Assembly: GCF_000213555.1 (NCBI RefSeq)
Contig: NZ_GL891980.1
Span: forward strand, 496,001 to 560,000
Reading direction: 5' to 3'
Source of the DNA: Dysgonomonas gadei ATCC BAA-286
Lineage (GTDB): Bacteria > Bacteroidota > Bacteroidia > Bacteroidales > Dysgonomonadaceae
Length of the DNA: 64,000 nt
In this document: piece after piece, positions 51,912 through 61,312 of the stretch
Layout: every line of letters starts with the position of its first letter
Position numbering within the stretch: the stretch's first letter is position 1
Made by a program: the position numbers and the translations under genes
Notes under the pieces: model-generated
Databases searched by the model: none
Seen by the model: only the letters and a program-made list of their open reading frames with translations
What the model was told of the DNA's origin: nothing

Positions 51912-52313
51912 ATGAATAAACTGTTTATGAAACAAGATTTACTCTATATCATACTATTTATCGGTATCATCATATTCCCGGGGTGTACAGGGAGCATCGA
52001 CAGCCAGTTGAAAAAACTGTCGGAGGAGGCAAATACCAAATGTCCGAGAATACTGGATCAGTGGACAAGACTGGACAGTTGCGCCACTTTCCCGAACCAG
52101 ACGATAAGGTATTACCATACACTGAGCGAAGTAACCATTACCGATACTACCCTTTTTAAATCGCAGTTACAGCCTCAAATAATAAGTTCGGTGAAAACAA
52201 ATCCCGACATGAAGTTTTTCAGGGAAAATAATGTCACCATGCAATACGAATACAGGAATCAGACAGGTAAATATCTTTTCTCTGTAATTATAGAACCAAA
52301 AGAATATAAGTAA
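51912..52313 (+). CDS. Small lipoprotein of unknown function (family A, copy 2)
   Basis: A 133-residue lipoprotein (an ATG at 51927 would give 128 residues and still keep the signal). The lipobox FPGC gives the lipidated Cys at residue 25. The mature part has LSEEANTKCPRILDQ, a strand TIRYYHTLSEV, then NVTMQYEYRNQTG and the end VIIEPKEYK. The helix-strand-strand layout and the closing I.P..YK agree with the lipoprotein at 4,490-4,894. This copy has two mature Cys residues that the other lacks (in TKCPR and DSCATF), a possible disulfide. DUF805 follows after 30 bp. Confidence 0.78.
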   Translation: MNKLFMKQDLLYIILFIGIIIFPGCTGSIDSQLKKLSEEANTKCPRILDQWTRLDSCATFPNQTIRYYHTLSEVTITDTTLFKSQLQPQIISSVKTNPDMKFFRENNVTMQYEYRNQTGKYLFSVIIEPKEYK

Positions 52314-52343
52314 TATAAAAACTTTCATAACATCTGGGTAATT

Positions 52344-52739
52344 ATGGATAATCAACGTATGTTTAAAAACCCTTTTTCCATCAAAGGCCGTATACGCAGA
52401 CTCGAATATGGCCTTAGCTACCTTATTTATCTTGCTTATTATTTCACTATTTCCGCCGTTATCGCCTTGTTAGATACATCCGGCGTATCAGAAGATATGT
52501 TTTGGATTCTTTTATTTCCAATGCTTCCTGCCTATTGGTTTCTTATCGCTCAGGGAACCAAAAGATGCCATGACAGAGAGAATAGTGGATGGTACCAAAT
52601 AATACCTTTTTATGCATTATGGATGCTTTTTGGAGCCAGTGACTATGGAGAGAACTATTATGGTCCCAATCCAAAAGGGGACGGTAATGAAGATATGGAA
52701 AAGATAATCGATGAAATAGGATTACAGGATCAGGAATAA
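52344..52739 (+). CDS. DUF805 domain-containing membrane protein
   Basis: A 131-residue protein with three or four membrane helices. FSIKGRIRRLEYGLSYLIYL at the start, then GTKRCHDRENSGWYQIIPFY (Arg-x-His-Asp) and GENYYGPNPKGDG near the end, are the DUF805 hallmarks. Function unknown in general. It lies 30 bp after the family-A lipoprotein and 16 bp before yhcH-like, so all three probably form one transcript. Confidence 0.92.
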   Translation: MDNQRMFKNPFSIKGRIRRLEYGLSYLIYLAYYFTISAVIALLDTSGVSEDMFWILLFPMLPAYWFLIAQGTKRCHDRENSGWYQIIPFYALWMLFGASDYGENYYGPNPKGDGNEDMEKIIDEIGLQDQE

Positions 52740-52755
52740 CAATAAAATAAATAAT

Positions 52756-53202
52756 ATGATACTAGACAGTTTAAAAAATGCAGAGGCGTACTACAAACTC
52801 CACCCTTTATTCAAAAAAGCGTTTGAATACCTGAAATCGGTTGATTTCGCCAATGCGGAAACAGGCAAAACAGAAATTGAAGGCAAGGAGCTTTTCCTGA
52901 TGGTCAGCGATAGCGATATGAAAACCGAAGAAAATGCCAAAATGGAAGTCCATAACAAATATATAGACATACAACTCCCTATAAGCAAGCCTGAAACATA
53001 CGGCTGGAAAACACGTGCGGAGCTTAAAGAGGAGCGTGACGCGTTTAATGAAGAAAAAGATATCCAGTTCTTCTTTGATAAAGGTACGACTCTCGTTACG
53101 GCAGTACCGGGCGATTTCACTGTTTTCTTCCCCGAAGACGGGCATGCTCCCTGCATCGGCGAAGGGAAAATAAGAAAAGTTGTAGTAAAAATAAAGCTAT
53201 AA
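52756..53202 (+). CDS. YhcH/YjgK/YiaL family (DUF386) protein
   Basis: A 148-residue cupin-like cytosolic protein. MEVHNKYIDIQLPISKPETYGW and DFTVFFPEDGHAPCIGEG carry the His and Glu ligands of this family, which are linked to sialic acid or other sugar-acid catabolism and behave as anomerases or isomerases. No sialic-acid gene is adjacent. It follows DUF805 by 16 bp. Confidence 0.9.
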   Translation: MILDSLKNAEAYYKLHPLFKKAFEYLKSVDFANAETGKTEIEGKELFLMVSDSDMKTEENAKMEVHNKYIDIQLPISKPETYGWKTRAELKEERDAFNEEKDIQFFFDKGTTLVTAVPGDFTVFFPEDGHAPCIGEGKIRKVVVKIKL

Positions 53203-53276
53203 ACAATTATGAGTTATAAATTATGAATCAGTCATAATTATTAATTCTCAATTATTAATTCTTAATTAATAAGACC

Positions 53277-55283
53277 ATGCTTAAACTGATAAAAAACGAT
53301 CCGTGGTTAGAGCCTTATGCGGAAGCAATAGAAGGACGATACGACTATGTGTTGAAAAGAGAAGCGGCTATAACCAATAATGGGAAAATAACCCTTTCCG
53401 ATTTTGCATCGGGACATCTTTATTTCGGTTTGCATAAAACTGCCCGTATGTGGATATTCAGGGAATGGGCCCCGAATGCTACCGCCATATATATGGTCGG
53501 TGATTTCAACAACTGGCAGAAACAGGACGATTATAGACTCAACCGTAAAGATGGCGGTGAATGGGAGCTGAAACTGCCCCTGAGTAAAATAAAGCATGGT
53601 GACCTGTTTAAACTCATCATGTGTTGGAACGGTGGCGAAGCCGAACGTATTCCGGCTTGGGCCACACGGGTTGTACAGGACGATCATACCAAGATATTCA
53701 GTGCACAAGTCTGGTTCCCCGAAGTTCCATATGAGTTCAGGAAAAAAACGTTCAAACCAAAAACCGACCCGCTGCTGATTTACGAATGCCATATAGGCAT
53801 GGCAGCCGAATCGGAAAAGGTCGGCACATACGAAGAGTTCAGACTGAATATCCTCCCCCGCATTAAAGAGGACGGTTATAATACCATACAGATAATGGCC
53901 ATTCAGGAACATCCATACTACGGCTCATTCGGATACCATGTCTCCAGTTTCTTCGCAGCATCTTCCCGTTTCGGTACTCCCGACGAGTTGAAACATCTGA
54001 TAGATGATGCGCACGGAATGGGTATTGCCGTCATTATGGACATCGTACATTCCCATGCCGTAAAAAATGAAGTGGAAGGCCTGGGACGTTTCGACGGATC
54101 ATACTCCCAATACTTCCATGAAGGGGACAGGCGGGAACATCCGGCCTGGGATTCGCTGAATTTCAATTACAGTAAAGATGAGGTCATGCACTTCCTGCTT
54201 TCGAACTGCAAATACTGGCTGGAGGAATACAAGTTCGACGGATTCCGGTTCGACGGGGTAACCTCGATGCTATATTACAGTCACGGACTGGGTGACAACT
54301 TTACAGGATATCAGGATTACTTCAACGGTAATGAGGACGGGGATGCGATCTGCTACCTCACTTTAGCCAATAAACTGATACATGAGGTAAACCCTAAAGC
54401 AATCACTATAGCCGAAGAGGTTAGCGGGATGCCCGGACTGGCAGCCAAGATCAAAGATGGTGGCTACGGATTCGATTACCGTATGGCGATGAATATACCC
54501 GACTACTGGATTAAAATAATCAAAGAACGGAAAGACGAAGACTGGCATCCGACAGGTATCTTCTGGGAATTGACCAACAGGCGTGAAGACGAAAAGACAA
54601 TCTCATACGCCGAAAGCCACGACCAGGCTCTGGTAGGAGACAAAACAATTATTTTCAGGCTAATAGATGCAGACATGTACTGGTATATGTCGAAGCATTA
54701 TGGCAGCTCGTATCAGACAGACAGAGGTATTGCGCTGCATAAGATAATCCGTCTTGTTACAGCATCGACTATCAATGGCGGCTATCTCAATTTCATGGGG
54801 AATGAATTCGGACACCCCGAGTGGGTAGACTTCCCCCGTGAAGGCAACGGCTGGTCATACAAATATGCACGCAGGCAATGGTGGCTGGCTGATAATCACG
54901 ACCTCAAATATCATTATCTGGGCGACTTCGACAAAGCAATGCTCGCCCTGATCAGTAGTATTAAAGGATTCCAGAAAAGCCCTGTTATCAGGCTGTGGGA
55001 CAAGGATGAAGACCAGATATTAGCCTTTATGCGAGAGGATTATATATTTGTATTCAACTTCAATCCGGGACAATCGTTTGTCGATTACGGATTTCTTGCA
55101 CCTGAAGGAAAATACAAGGTAGTATTGGATACGGATTCACCCGTTTTCGGAGGTAATGGCCTGACTGATGACTCCATCGAGCATTTCACTGTTTCCGACG
55201 AATTGTATCACAAGGATGGTAAAGGCTGGCTGAAACTATATATCCCGGCACGGACTGCATTTGTATTAAAGAAAATAAATTAA
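53277..55283 (+). CDS. glgB: 1,4-alpha-glucan branching enzyme (GH13)
   Basis: A 668-residue enzyme that forms alpha-1,6 branches in glycogen. The N-terminal CBM48-like domain (about 45-150, WAPNATAIYMVGDFNNW) precedes a (beta/alpha)8 barrel with the four GH13 regions: MDIVHSHAVKN (region I), GFRFDGVTSM (catalytic Asp, region II), AEEVSGMPG (catalytic Glu, region III) and YAESHDQALVG (region IV). The C-terminal all-beta domain closes the protein. This architecture is of the eukaryote-like GH13_8 branching enzymes common in Bacteroidota. The partner glycogen synthase may be the short protein at 30.8 kb or lie elsewhere. Confidence 0.94.
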   Translation: MLKLIKNDPWLEPYAEAIEGRYDYVLKREAAITNNGKITLSDFASGHLYFGLHKTARMWIFREWAPNATAIYMVGDFNNWQKQDDYRLNRKDGGEWELKLPLSKIKHGDLFKLIMCWNGGEAERIPAWATRVVQDDHTKIFSAQVWFPEVPYEFRKKTFKPKTDPLLIYECHIGMAAESEKVGTYEEFRLNILPRIKEDGYNTIQIMAIQEHPYYGSFGYHVSSFFAASSRFGTPDELKHLIDDAHGMGIAVIMDIVHSHAVKNEVEGLGRFDGSYSQYFHEGDRREHPAWDSLNFNYSKDEVMHFLLSNCKYWLEEYKFDGFRFDGVTSMLYYSHGLGDNFTGYQDYFNGNEDGDAICYLTLANKLIHEVNPKAITIAEEVSGMPGLAAKIKDGGYGFDYRMAMNIPDYWIKIIKERKDEDWHPTGIFWELTNRREDEKTISYAESHDQALVGDKTIIFRLIDADMYWYMSKHYGSSYQTDRGIALHKIIRLVTASTINGGYLNFMGNEFGHPEWVDFPREGNGWSYKYARRQWWLADNHDLKYHYLGDFDKAMLALISSIKGFQKSPVIRLWDKDEDQILAFMREDYIFVFNFNPGQSFVDYGFLAPEGKYKVVLDTDSPVFGGNGLTDDSIEHFTVSDELYHKDGKGWLKLYIPARTAFVLKKIN

Positions 55284-55298
55284 CGGATAAATGACTAA

Positions 55299-55334
55299 CG
55301 GACCGGATAATGAAAATTACCGGTCCGTTTTTGT
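55299..55334 (+). terminator. Intrinsic terminator of glgB
   Basis: A 9-bp stem ACGGACCGG/CCGGTCCGT (55299-55307 with 55321-55329), extended inside by TAAT/ATTA, then TTTTT. Confidence 0.85.
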
Positions 55335-55428
55335 TCGGCACAGAGCGTTTTTAATCTTTTATAAACATTCAGGGCTGTTCGCTGTTCAATAGAAGAAACG
55401 AAACGCTGCGAAATAGACAAAGTTTGAT

Positions 55429-55436
55429 TACTTTTG
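55429..55436 (+). promoter_or_regulatory. -7 box of manA
   Basis: TACTTTTG, 31 bp before the ATG at 55467. It rules out a translation start at the TTG at 55434, which overlaps the box. Confidence 0.65.
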
Positions 55437-55466
55437 CATAAGAATTTTAATATAACGTGTAATAAG

Positions 55467-56441
55467 ATGAATTTATATCCATTAAAGTTTAAACCCATCC
55501 TTAAATCCATTATCTGGGGTGGAGATGAAATATGTAAGTTTAAAGGTGTAACACCCGAACAGGACGGCATCGGCGAAAGCTGGGAAATATCCAGTGTAAA
55601 AGGCAACGTTTCGGTAGTCGCTAACGGAGAACTGGAGAATAAAGACCTGAGTGAAATAATAGATACTTACAAAGCTCAGTTGGTAGGGAAAAAGAATTTC
55701 GAAACTTTCGGCAACACATTCCCTTTGCTTATCAAATTTATTGACGCCCGCGACAATCTTTCTATACAAGTGCATCCCGACGATGAACTGGCAAAGAAAA
55801 GACACGATTCGTTCGGAAAAACGGAAATGTGGTATGTTATAAACGCGACACCATCGGCATTCCTGTATTCAGGTTTCGAAAAGCAAATGACTCCGGAATC
55901 ATACGTTAAAAGCATCGAAGACAATACATTTGTAGACTCTTTGGCTAAGCATGATGTAAAAGCAGGCGATGTATTCTTCCTCCCCGCAGGACGCGTACAT
56001 GCTATCGGTGCCGGAACATTTATTGCCGAGATACAGCAAACATCTAATATCACATACCGTATCTACGACTACAACCGTAAAGACGCGAACGGTAACGGAC
56101 GCGAACTCCATACCGAACTGGCGAAGGACGCGATAGATTTTAAGTTATACGATAATTATAAAAACTCCTATACAAGAGCGGAAAACCAACCTGTAAGGTT
56201 GGAATCGTGCCGATACTTTACCACGAATCTTCTGGAGGTAACTAAAGATATTACCAGAGATTACAGTGATATCGACTCGTTTGTCGCTTATATCTGTATG
56301 GGGGGAGCTTGCAGTATCAAAGACGATAAAGGAAACGACCTGTCTGTAAAACAAGGTGAAACAATCCTCATTCCGGCCGATACCAAAAGCGTTGCAATCA
56401 GTCCGGAAGGGAATGTATTGCTTCTCGAAACGTATGTCTAA
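55467..56441 (+). CDS. manA: Mannose-6-phosphate isomerase, type I (class with short C-terminus)
   Basis: A 324-residue zinc enzyme interconverting mannose 6-phosphate and fructose 6-phosphate, which supplies GDP-mannose and GDP-fucose synthesis. The zinc ligands are in SIQVHPDDELA and FGKTEMWYVI, and LPAGRVHAIGAGTFIAEIQQ is the signature with the last His. Length is that of the Bacillus/Bacteroidota type. I start at MNLYPLKFKP. The promoter and an upstream terminator make it the first gene of its transcript, and a hairpin separates it from hemH. Confidence 0.94.
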   Translation: MNLYPLKFKPILKSIIWGGDEICKFKGVTPEQDGIGESWEISSVKGNVSVVANGELENKDLSEIIDTYKAQLVGKKNFETFGNTFPLLIKFIDARDNLSIQVHPDDELAKKRHDSFGKTEMWYVINATPSAFLYSGFEKQMTPESYVKSIEDNTFVDSLAKHDVKAGDVFFLPAGRVHAIGAGTFIAEIQQTSNITYRIYDYNRKDANGNGRELHTELAKDAIDFKLYDNYKNSYTRAENQPVRLESCRYFTTNLLEVTKDITRDYSDIDSFVAYICMGGACSIKDDKGNDLSVKQGETILIPADTKSVAISPEGNVLLLETYV

Positions 56442-56468
56442 AGGCAATTGAAAATATAAAACAATAGG

Positions 56469-56513
56469 AATACCACATATTTTCAAGCAAAACGGAAATC
56501 TGTGGTATTTGTA
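56469..56513 (+). terminator. Hairpin between manA and hemH
   Basis: A 9-bp stem AATACCACA/TGTGGTATT (56469-56477 with 56501-56509) with a 23-nt loop followed by TGTATTT, 17 bp before the hemH ATG. Terminator or attenuator. Confidence 0.5.
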
Positions 56514-56525
56514 TTTAAGGAAATT

Positions 56526-57485
56526 ATGAAGGGAGTATTATTAGTAAACACAGGTAGCCCTAAAACATGTGCACGACCGGATGTGAAGTTCTTTATCAGG
56601 GCAATGCTTTCCGATCCGTATGTCATGACCGTACCCGATTGGTTCCGTCCTATTCTGGTCAACGGGCTTATTATTCCTTTAAGGCAATTCAGTTCTACAG
56701 CTCATTACAGGATGATATGGGATCACACAAAGGAAGATTCACCCCTGCTCGACCATGCTAAATCCCTGGCAAAAAAACTTGAAACCCTGACAGAATTGCC
56801 TGTCGAGGTGGCGATGAGATATGGGCAGCCCGATGTGCAATTGGCACTGGAAAGGCTAATGGCTAAAAACAACAGGCTACATGAGGTTGTTGTATTGCCA
56901 TTATTTCCCCAGTATGCAGAATCTTCTTACAAAACGGTAGTGGATGAAGTGGGTAGAATCTTTTTCAAACGGCCATACCCTTTCCGGTTGAGAGTAATAG
57001 AACCCTATTTCCGGCATCCGGCATATATATCATCTCTGGTAAAAAGTATCAGGCCATACATAGCCGAAGGTTTCGACAAATTGATATTCACATTCCACAG
57101 TCTGCCTCTTTCCCATGTAGAAGAGGGCTGGAAAAAAGGGAAAGAATTCGATTATGTTTATCAGACCAAAGAAACTGTCCGTCTTGTTTTAAGAGAGCTG
57201 GATATGGAAATGAAAAGAACCAGACAGGTATATCATTCGGCAATGGGCAAAAAATGGCTTGGCCCAAGCCTGGACGAAGTCATAGAAGAACAGGCAGCGG
57301 AAAAAACGAAGAAACTGCTGGTCGTGGCACCGGGCTTTGCTGCCGACAATCTGGAAACACTATACGATATCAATATAAAAGCAAAGGAACTCTTTATCGA
57401 TAAAGGAGGGGCGCAATTAACCTTTATCCCCTGTCTCAACAGTGAAGACTACTGGGTAGAAAGTGTTGCCAGAATAATTTCTTAG
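56526..57485 (+). CDS. hemH: Ferrochelatase
   Basis: A 319-residue enzyme inserting Fe2+ into a porphyrin in the last step of haem synthesis. I chose the ATG at 56526 (MKGVLLVNTGSP), the usual start; a GTG further up is less likely. The metal-site His is in FHSLPLSHVEEG, and VAPGFAADNLETLYDI holds the catalytic Glu of the family signature. Length and motifs agree with the protoporphyrin type rather than the Gram-positive coproporphyrin type. Lies 22 bp before the GT4 gene. Confidence 0.95.
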   Translation: MKGVLLVNTGSPKTCARPDVKFFIRAMLSDPYVMTVPDWFRPILVNGLIIPLRQFSSTAHYRMIWDHTKEDSPLLDHAKSLAKKLETLTELPVEVAMRYGQPDVQLALERLMAKNNRLHEVVVLPLFPQYAESSYKTVVDEVGRIFFKRPYPFRLRVIEPYFRHPAYISSLVKSIRPYIAEGFDKLIFTFHSLPLSHVEEGWKKGKEFDYVYQTKETVRLVLRELDMEMKRTRQVYHSAMGKKWLGPSLDEVIEEQAAEKTKKLLVVAPGFAADNLETLYDINIKAKELFIDKGGAQLTFIPCLNSEDYWVESVARIIS

Positions 57486-57506
57486 AATGAATACTCCGGA
57501 GGGCTA

Positions 57507-58667
57507 ATGAAACGTATATTATTTTTCAATGACAGTCTTGTGATGGGTGGTACGGAGATACTACTGGTCGACCTTCTTAATCATTTGGCGCCTAAAGCGC
57601 AAATCACCCTTCTTTTACCGGAGCCATCCGATAAGGATGTATTGCTGCGTAAGGTATCTCCGGCTGTTTCTATAAAATATCTATACCCGGATGGTCTCCC
57701 TCATTTTCAAAAAAAAATATGGGAAAATATAATGATTTTCTTCCCCCGCATGTTTGCCAGGCAGAAAGGTATTTCCGAAAGTGAGTATGATGAAATTGTT
57801 TGTTTCAAGGAAACATTCTTCGCCCGCATTTTTGCAAAAATGAACATTCCTAAAATACTCTGGATACATAACATCATTTATAAAAGAAAATATGAAACCA
57901 GGTCTTTCAGGGAAAAAGTTTCGGTGTGGCTGAATAAAAAACAAATAAAACGTGTAGAACGGTCTTATAACAGTTTCGACAAAGTTATATGTGTGTCCGA
58001 TGCTGCAAAGAACACTTATCTATCCGTATTACATGACGGAAATATTCCAAAACAAGATATCAGCGTATTGTACAACGCCATCGACCTGACCAAAGTAAAA
58101 GAAAAGGCGAAAGAACCAATCATAGACTTACCGCAAAATGAAACCAACTTCATACTTATAACAAGAACCTCCCCTGAAAAACGGATCGACAGGCTTATCA
58201 ACGCCATTATACGGCTCAAAGATGAGGGCTACAACTTCCATGTCTATATAATAGGCGATGAAATGGATAACCGGACAATGAGGGAAGAACTGATAGAAAA
58301 AGAAATAAATGGAATGATCACACTCAAAGGCAGGATAGACAATCCTTTTCCTTATATTCTGCAAAGCAAGTGGTCTTTATGCGTATCGGAACGTGAGAGC
58401 TTCTCTCTGGTATTGCTGGAGTCGATGGCTCTAAAAACTCCTGTGATAACAACCGACTGCGGGGGACCGCGCGACATCGTGGACGGCGGCAAATACGGGA
58501 TACTGGTAGACAATAGCGCAGAAGGCGTTTACCGGGGGATGAAATCGGTATTGGACGACCCAGCACTCTCTCTTAAATACAGCTCGCATCTGGACGAAGC
58601 AGTATCGAGGTTCGATTATAAGGGATGGCTAAACAGTGTGGAAAAATTACTTGCAATTGAAGTATGA
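57507..58667 (+). CDS. Glycosyltransferase family 4
   Basis: A 386-residue GT-B enzyme. FFNDSLVMGGTEILLVDLLNH opens the N-terminal lobe, VICVSDAAKNTYL lies mid-way, ILITRTSPEKRIDRLINA starts the second lobe, and SERESFSLVLLESMALKTPVI (Glu-x7-Glu, about residue 296) and TDCGGPRDIV bind the nucleotide sugar. Donor and acceptor unknown. It is co-oriented with hemH and manA, but nothing around it shows a polysaccharide locus. Confidence 0.92.
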   Translation: MKRILFFNDSLVMGGTEILLVDLLNHLAPKAQITLLLPEPSDKDVLLRKVSPAVSIKYLYPDGLPHFQKKIWENIMIFFPRMFARQKGISESEYDEIVCFKETFFARIFAKMNIPKILWIHNIIYKRKYETRSFREKVSVWLNKKQIKRVERSYNSFDKVICVSDAAKNTYLSVLHDGNIPKQDISVLYNAIDLTKVKEKAKEPIIDLPQNETNFILITRTSPEKRIDRLINAIIRLKDEGYNFHVYIIGDEMDNRTMREELIEKEINGMITLKGRIDNPFPYILQSKWSLCVSERESFSLVLLESMALKTPVITTDCGGPRDIVDGGKYGILVDNSAEGVYRGMKSVLDDPALSLKYSSHLDEAVSRFDYKGWLNSVEKLLAIEV

Positions 58668-58837
58668 AGATGCCTGTATTTCAATATTATTTCGTAAACT
58701 CACATCATATTTATTGCCCTTATTTATTAACAATCAGGCAGACTTTTCAACAAGATATACATTGTTACACAAATTTAACACTCACTTCCTGTTTTTTATT
58801 ATTTAATTTGTCATCAAAAAAATATTAATAGCTTTTT

Positions 58838-59602
58838 ATGGGAAAAATAATCGCATTAGCCAACCAAAAAGGCGGCGTAGGAAAAACAACAACTACAATC
58901 AATCTGGCGGCATCTTTGGCAGCTCTTGAGAAAAAAGTATTGGTAGTCGATGCAGATCCGCAGGCCAACGCCTCTTCGGGTTTGGGCATTGATATTAAAA
59001 AAGTAAATAAGACTATCTACGAATGCCTGATCGGCGCAGCCTCTCCGCAAGAAGCGATCGTATCCACAGAGATAGAACGGCTTTATGTATTACCATCCCA
59101 TATCAATCTGGTAGGGGCTGAACTGGAAATGCTGAATGTGGAAAACAGGGAGAAGCAATTGCGGGAAGTTCTTGTTCCGCTCAAACCTGATTATGACTAT
59201 ATTCTGATAGACTGTTCTCCTTCATTAGGACTGATAACCGTAAATGCCCTTACTGCGGCAGACTCGATCATTATACCTGTACAATGTGAATATTTTGCAC
59301 TGGAAGGAATCAGTAAATTACTTAATACAATAAAAATAATTAAAAATAAGCTGAACCCCGCCCTCGAAATAGAAGGCTTCCTTCTCACCATGTATGATGC
59401 TCGTTTGCGTCTGGCCAACCAGATATATGAAGAAGTGAAAAGCCATTTCCAGGAACTGGTTTTCACTACTGTAATACAGCGGAATGTGAAGCTTAGCGAA
59501 TCGCAAAGCTTTGCCCAACCGGTGCTTGTTTATGATGCAGCATCGAAAGGTTCTGTAAATCATATGCAGCTGGCACAAGAACTTATTGAGAAAAATTCTT
59601 AA
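58838..59602 (+). CDS. parA: Chromosome-partitioning ATPase ParA (Soj)
   Basis: A 254-residue Walker-type ATPase acting with ParB in origin segregation. The deviant Walker A KGGVGKTTTTINLAASLA (residues 10-27), VVDADPQANASSG and LIDCSPSLGLITV are complete, and there is no N-terminal HTH domain, so it is of the small chromosomal Soj type. parB follows after 35 bp. The conserved order parA-parB-DUF5683-LysM transglycosylase-relA/spoT is a Bacteroidota signature. Confidence 0.97.
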   Translation: MGKIIALANQKGGVGKTTTTINLAASLAALEKKVLVVDADPQANASSGLGIDIKKVNKTIYECLIGAASPQEAIVSTEIERLYVLPSHINLVGAELEMLNVENREKQLREVLVPLKPDYDYILIDCSPSLGLITVNALTAADSIIIPVQCEYFALEGISKLLNTIKIIKNKLNPALEIEGFLLTMYDARLRLANQIYEEVKSHFQELVFTTVIQRNVKLSESQSFAQPVLVYDAASKGSVNHMQLAQELIEKNS

Positions 59603-59637
59603 CTTTGCTTTCCTGATTAAATACTTAATAAATTGTT

Positions 59638-60546
59638 ATGGCTAAGAAAATGGTGCTAGGAAGAGGGTTGGACGCCCTTATTACCATTGATGAAGTAAAA
59701 ACCGAAGGCTCCTCTTCAATCAACGAAATAGAGTTATCCAAAATACAGGTAAACCCTGATCAGCCCCGGCATGTATTCGATGAAGAAGCATTGCAGGAAC
59801 TGGCAGCATCTATTCGTCAGATAGGAGTTATCCAACCCATAACATTGCGCAAGATAGACGATGATTTATATCAGATCATAGCAGGAGAACGACGTTACAG
59901 GGCCTCTTCAATTGCCGGATTAAGTTCAATCCCTGCATATATCCGTACAGCCGAAGATGAAACTGTAATGGAGATGGCACTGATAGAGAATATCCAGCGT
60001 GAAGACCTGAACTCCATAGAAATTGCACTGGCCTACCAGAATCTTATCGAAGCATATGATCTCACACAGGAGCGCCTCAGTGAGCGCATTGGTAAAAAGA
60101 GAACGACCATAGCCAATTATCTGCGCCTGTTAAAATTACCAGCTGAGATACAAATGGGTATCAGAGACAAGAAAATAGATATGGCGCATGCACGTACTCT
60201 GGTCACACTAGAGGACGCTGCGGCACAATTGGAAGTTTACGAACTGATACTTGAAGAAGGTTTATCTGTAAGGAAAGTAGAAGAATACGTAAGAGCAATA
60301 GCCAAAGGGGAAAAGCTGGAAGACTTGCTCAAAGAAGAAAAAGTAGTAGAAACAGTTAAAAAATCAGGAGTAAAAAAAGCTACTCCCGAAGAATTTGAGA
60401 TACTTAAGACTCACTTATCGAAATTCTTCTCCACCAAGGTACAACTCACGTGTAACGATAAGGGAAAGGGGAAGATAAGTATTCCGTTCAAAACGGAAGA
60501 AGAGCTGGAGAGGATTATTTCGATATTTGACCAATTGAAAAAATAA
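59638..60546 (+). CDS. parB: Chromosome-partitioning protein ParB (Spo0J)
   Basis: A 302-residue CTP-dependent DNA clamp that loads at parS. The N-terminal ParB/Srx domain has LSKIQVNPDQPRHVFDEEAL, QIIAGERRYRASSIAGL (CTP/GERRYRA motif) and IENIQREDLNSIE. The HTH region (about 120-200) includes LSERIGKKRTTIANYLRLL. A C-terminal dimer domain ends the protein. I found no good parS (TGTTnCACGTGAAACA) in the window. Confidence 0.97.
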   Translation: MAKKMVLGRGLDALITIDEVKTEGSSSINEIELSKIQVNPDQPRHVFDEEALQELAASIRQIGVIQPITLRKIDDDLYQIIAGERRYRASSIAGLSSIPAYIRTAEDETVMEMALIENIQREDLNSIEIALAYQNLIEAYDLTQERLSERIGKKRTTIANYLRLLKLPAEIQMGIRDKKIDMAHARTLVTLEDAAAQLEVYELILEEGLSVRKVEEYVRAIAKGEKLEDLLKEEKVVETVKKSGVKKATPEEFEILKTHLSKFFSTKVQLTCNDKGKGKISIPFKTEEELERIISIFDQLKK

Positions 60547-60573
60547 AACGAGGTATTTTCCGTAATATTATAT

Positions 60574-61257
60574 ATGAGGAGAGGTTTATTTATTTGTTTG
60601 TGGTGCATATTAGGAGTAACTCTTCTTCCGCTGAATGCACAAGAACCTCAAGTTCAGGATTCAGTGCTTCGTTCAGACGGCAAACGTTTACCCGCCGATA
60701 CTATAAAACCGTTGATAAGCGAGAAAGCTGTGGTTTTAGTGGATTCGGTAATTACAATAAGTAAACATGAATTTAAACCCGATTCGAAAAAAGCAGTCAT
60801 ATATTCTGCTATTTTTCCGGGATTAGGACAATTTTATAATCGCAAGTACTGGAAACTGCCGATTGTATATGGAGGAGCGCTCGGACTCACTTATGCCATT
60901 ACATGGAATGGGCGGGTATACAATGATTACAATCAGGCATTCCGGGATTTAGTAACAGGTTCCGGTACCAGTTATACGAATTATTTAAGACCTGGACAAA
61001 CTGTCGACGACTATGGCCGCGACAGACTACAATCGGCTCTGAAGAGCAAAAAGGATTTCTATAGAAGAAACAGGGACTTGGCCATTATCGCGGCCGTGGG
61101 TGTGTATGCGCTATGCATGATCGATGCTTATGTAGATGCGCAATTGTATGATTTTGATATGTCACCGGATCTCTCCATGAGAGTTACACCAGTATTCTGG
61201 CCACCGACATCTTATTCTAAAGCCTCGGTAGGGCTTCAATGTAGTATAAATTTTTAA
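60574..61257 (+). CDS. DUF5683 domain-containing protein
   Basis: A 227-residue exported protein. A signal peptide (about residues 1-22, ending LNAQE) is followed by an acidic stretch, then AVIYSAIFPGLGQFYNRKYWKLP (the DUF5683 core, with Pro-Gly-Leu-Gly-Gln), a hydrophobic segment IVYGGALGLTYAI and a second one near residue 165. It lies between parB and the transglycosylase gene as in many Bacteroidales. Function unknown; cell-envelope localisation is likely. Confidence 0.9.
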   Translation: MRRGLFICLWCILGVTLLPLNAQEPQVQDSVLRSDGKRLPADTIKPLISEKAVVLVDSVITISKHEFKPDSKKAVIYSAIFPGLGQFYNRKYWKLPIVYGGALGLTYAITWNGRVYNDYNQAFRDLVTGSGTSYTNYLRPGQTVDDYGRDRLQSALKSKKDFYRRNRDLAIIAAVGVYALCMIDAYVDAQLYDFDMSPDLSMRVTPVFWPPTSYSKASVGLQCSINF

Positions 61258-61312
61258 ACTTGCAGAAATCTCACTTTATGTGAAGCTCTGCAAATACCAT
61301 AAAGGAACACTT

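Noticed and set aside
53307..53912. 201-codon minus-strand frame opposite glgB
   Set aside because: Antisense shadow; the plus strand holds well-preserved branching-enzyme motifs throughout.
60447..60452. CACGTG core within parB as a possible parS site
   Set aside because: The flanks (CAACT on the left, TAACG on the right) do not give the 16-bp palindrome TGTTnCACGTGAAACA.
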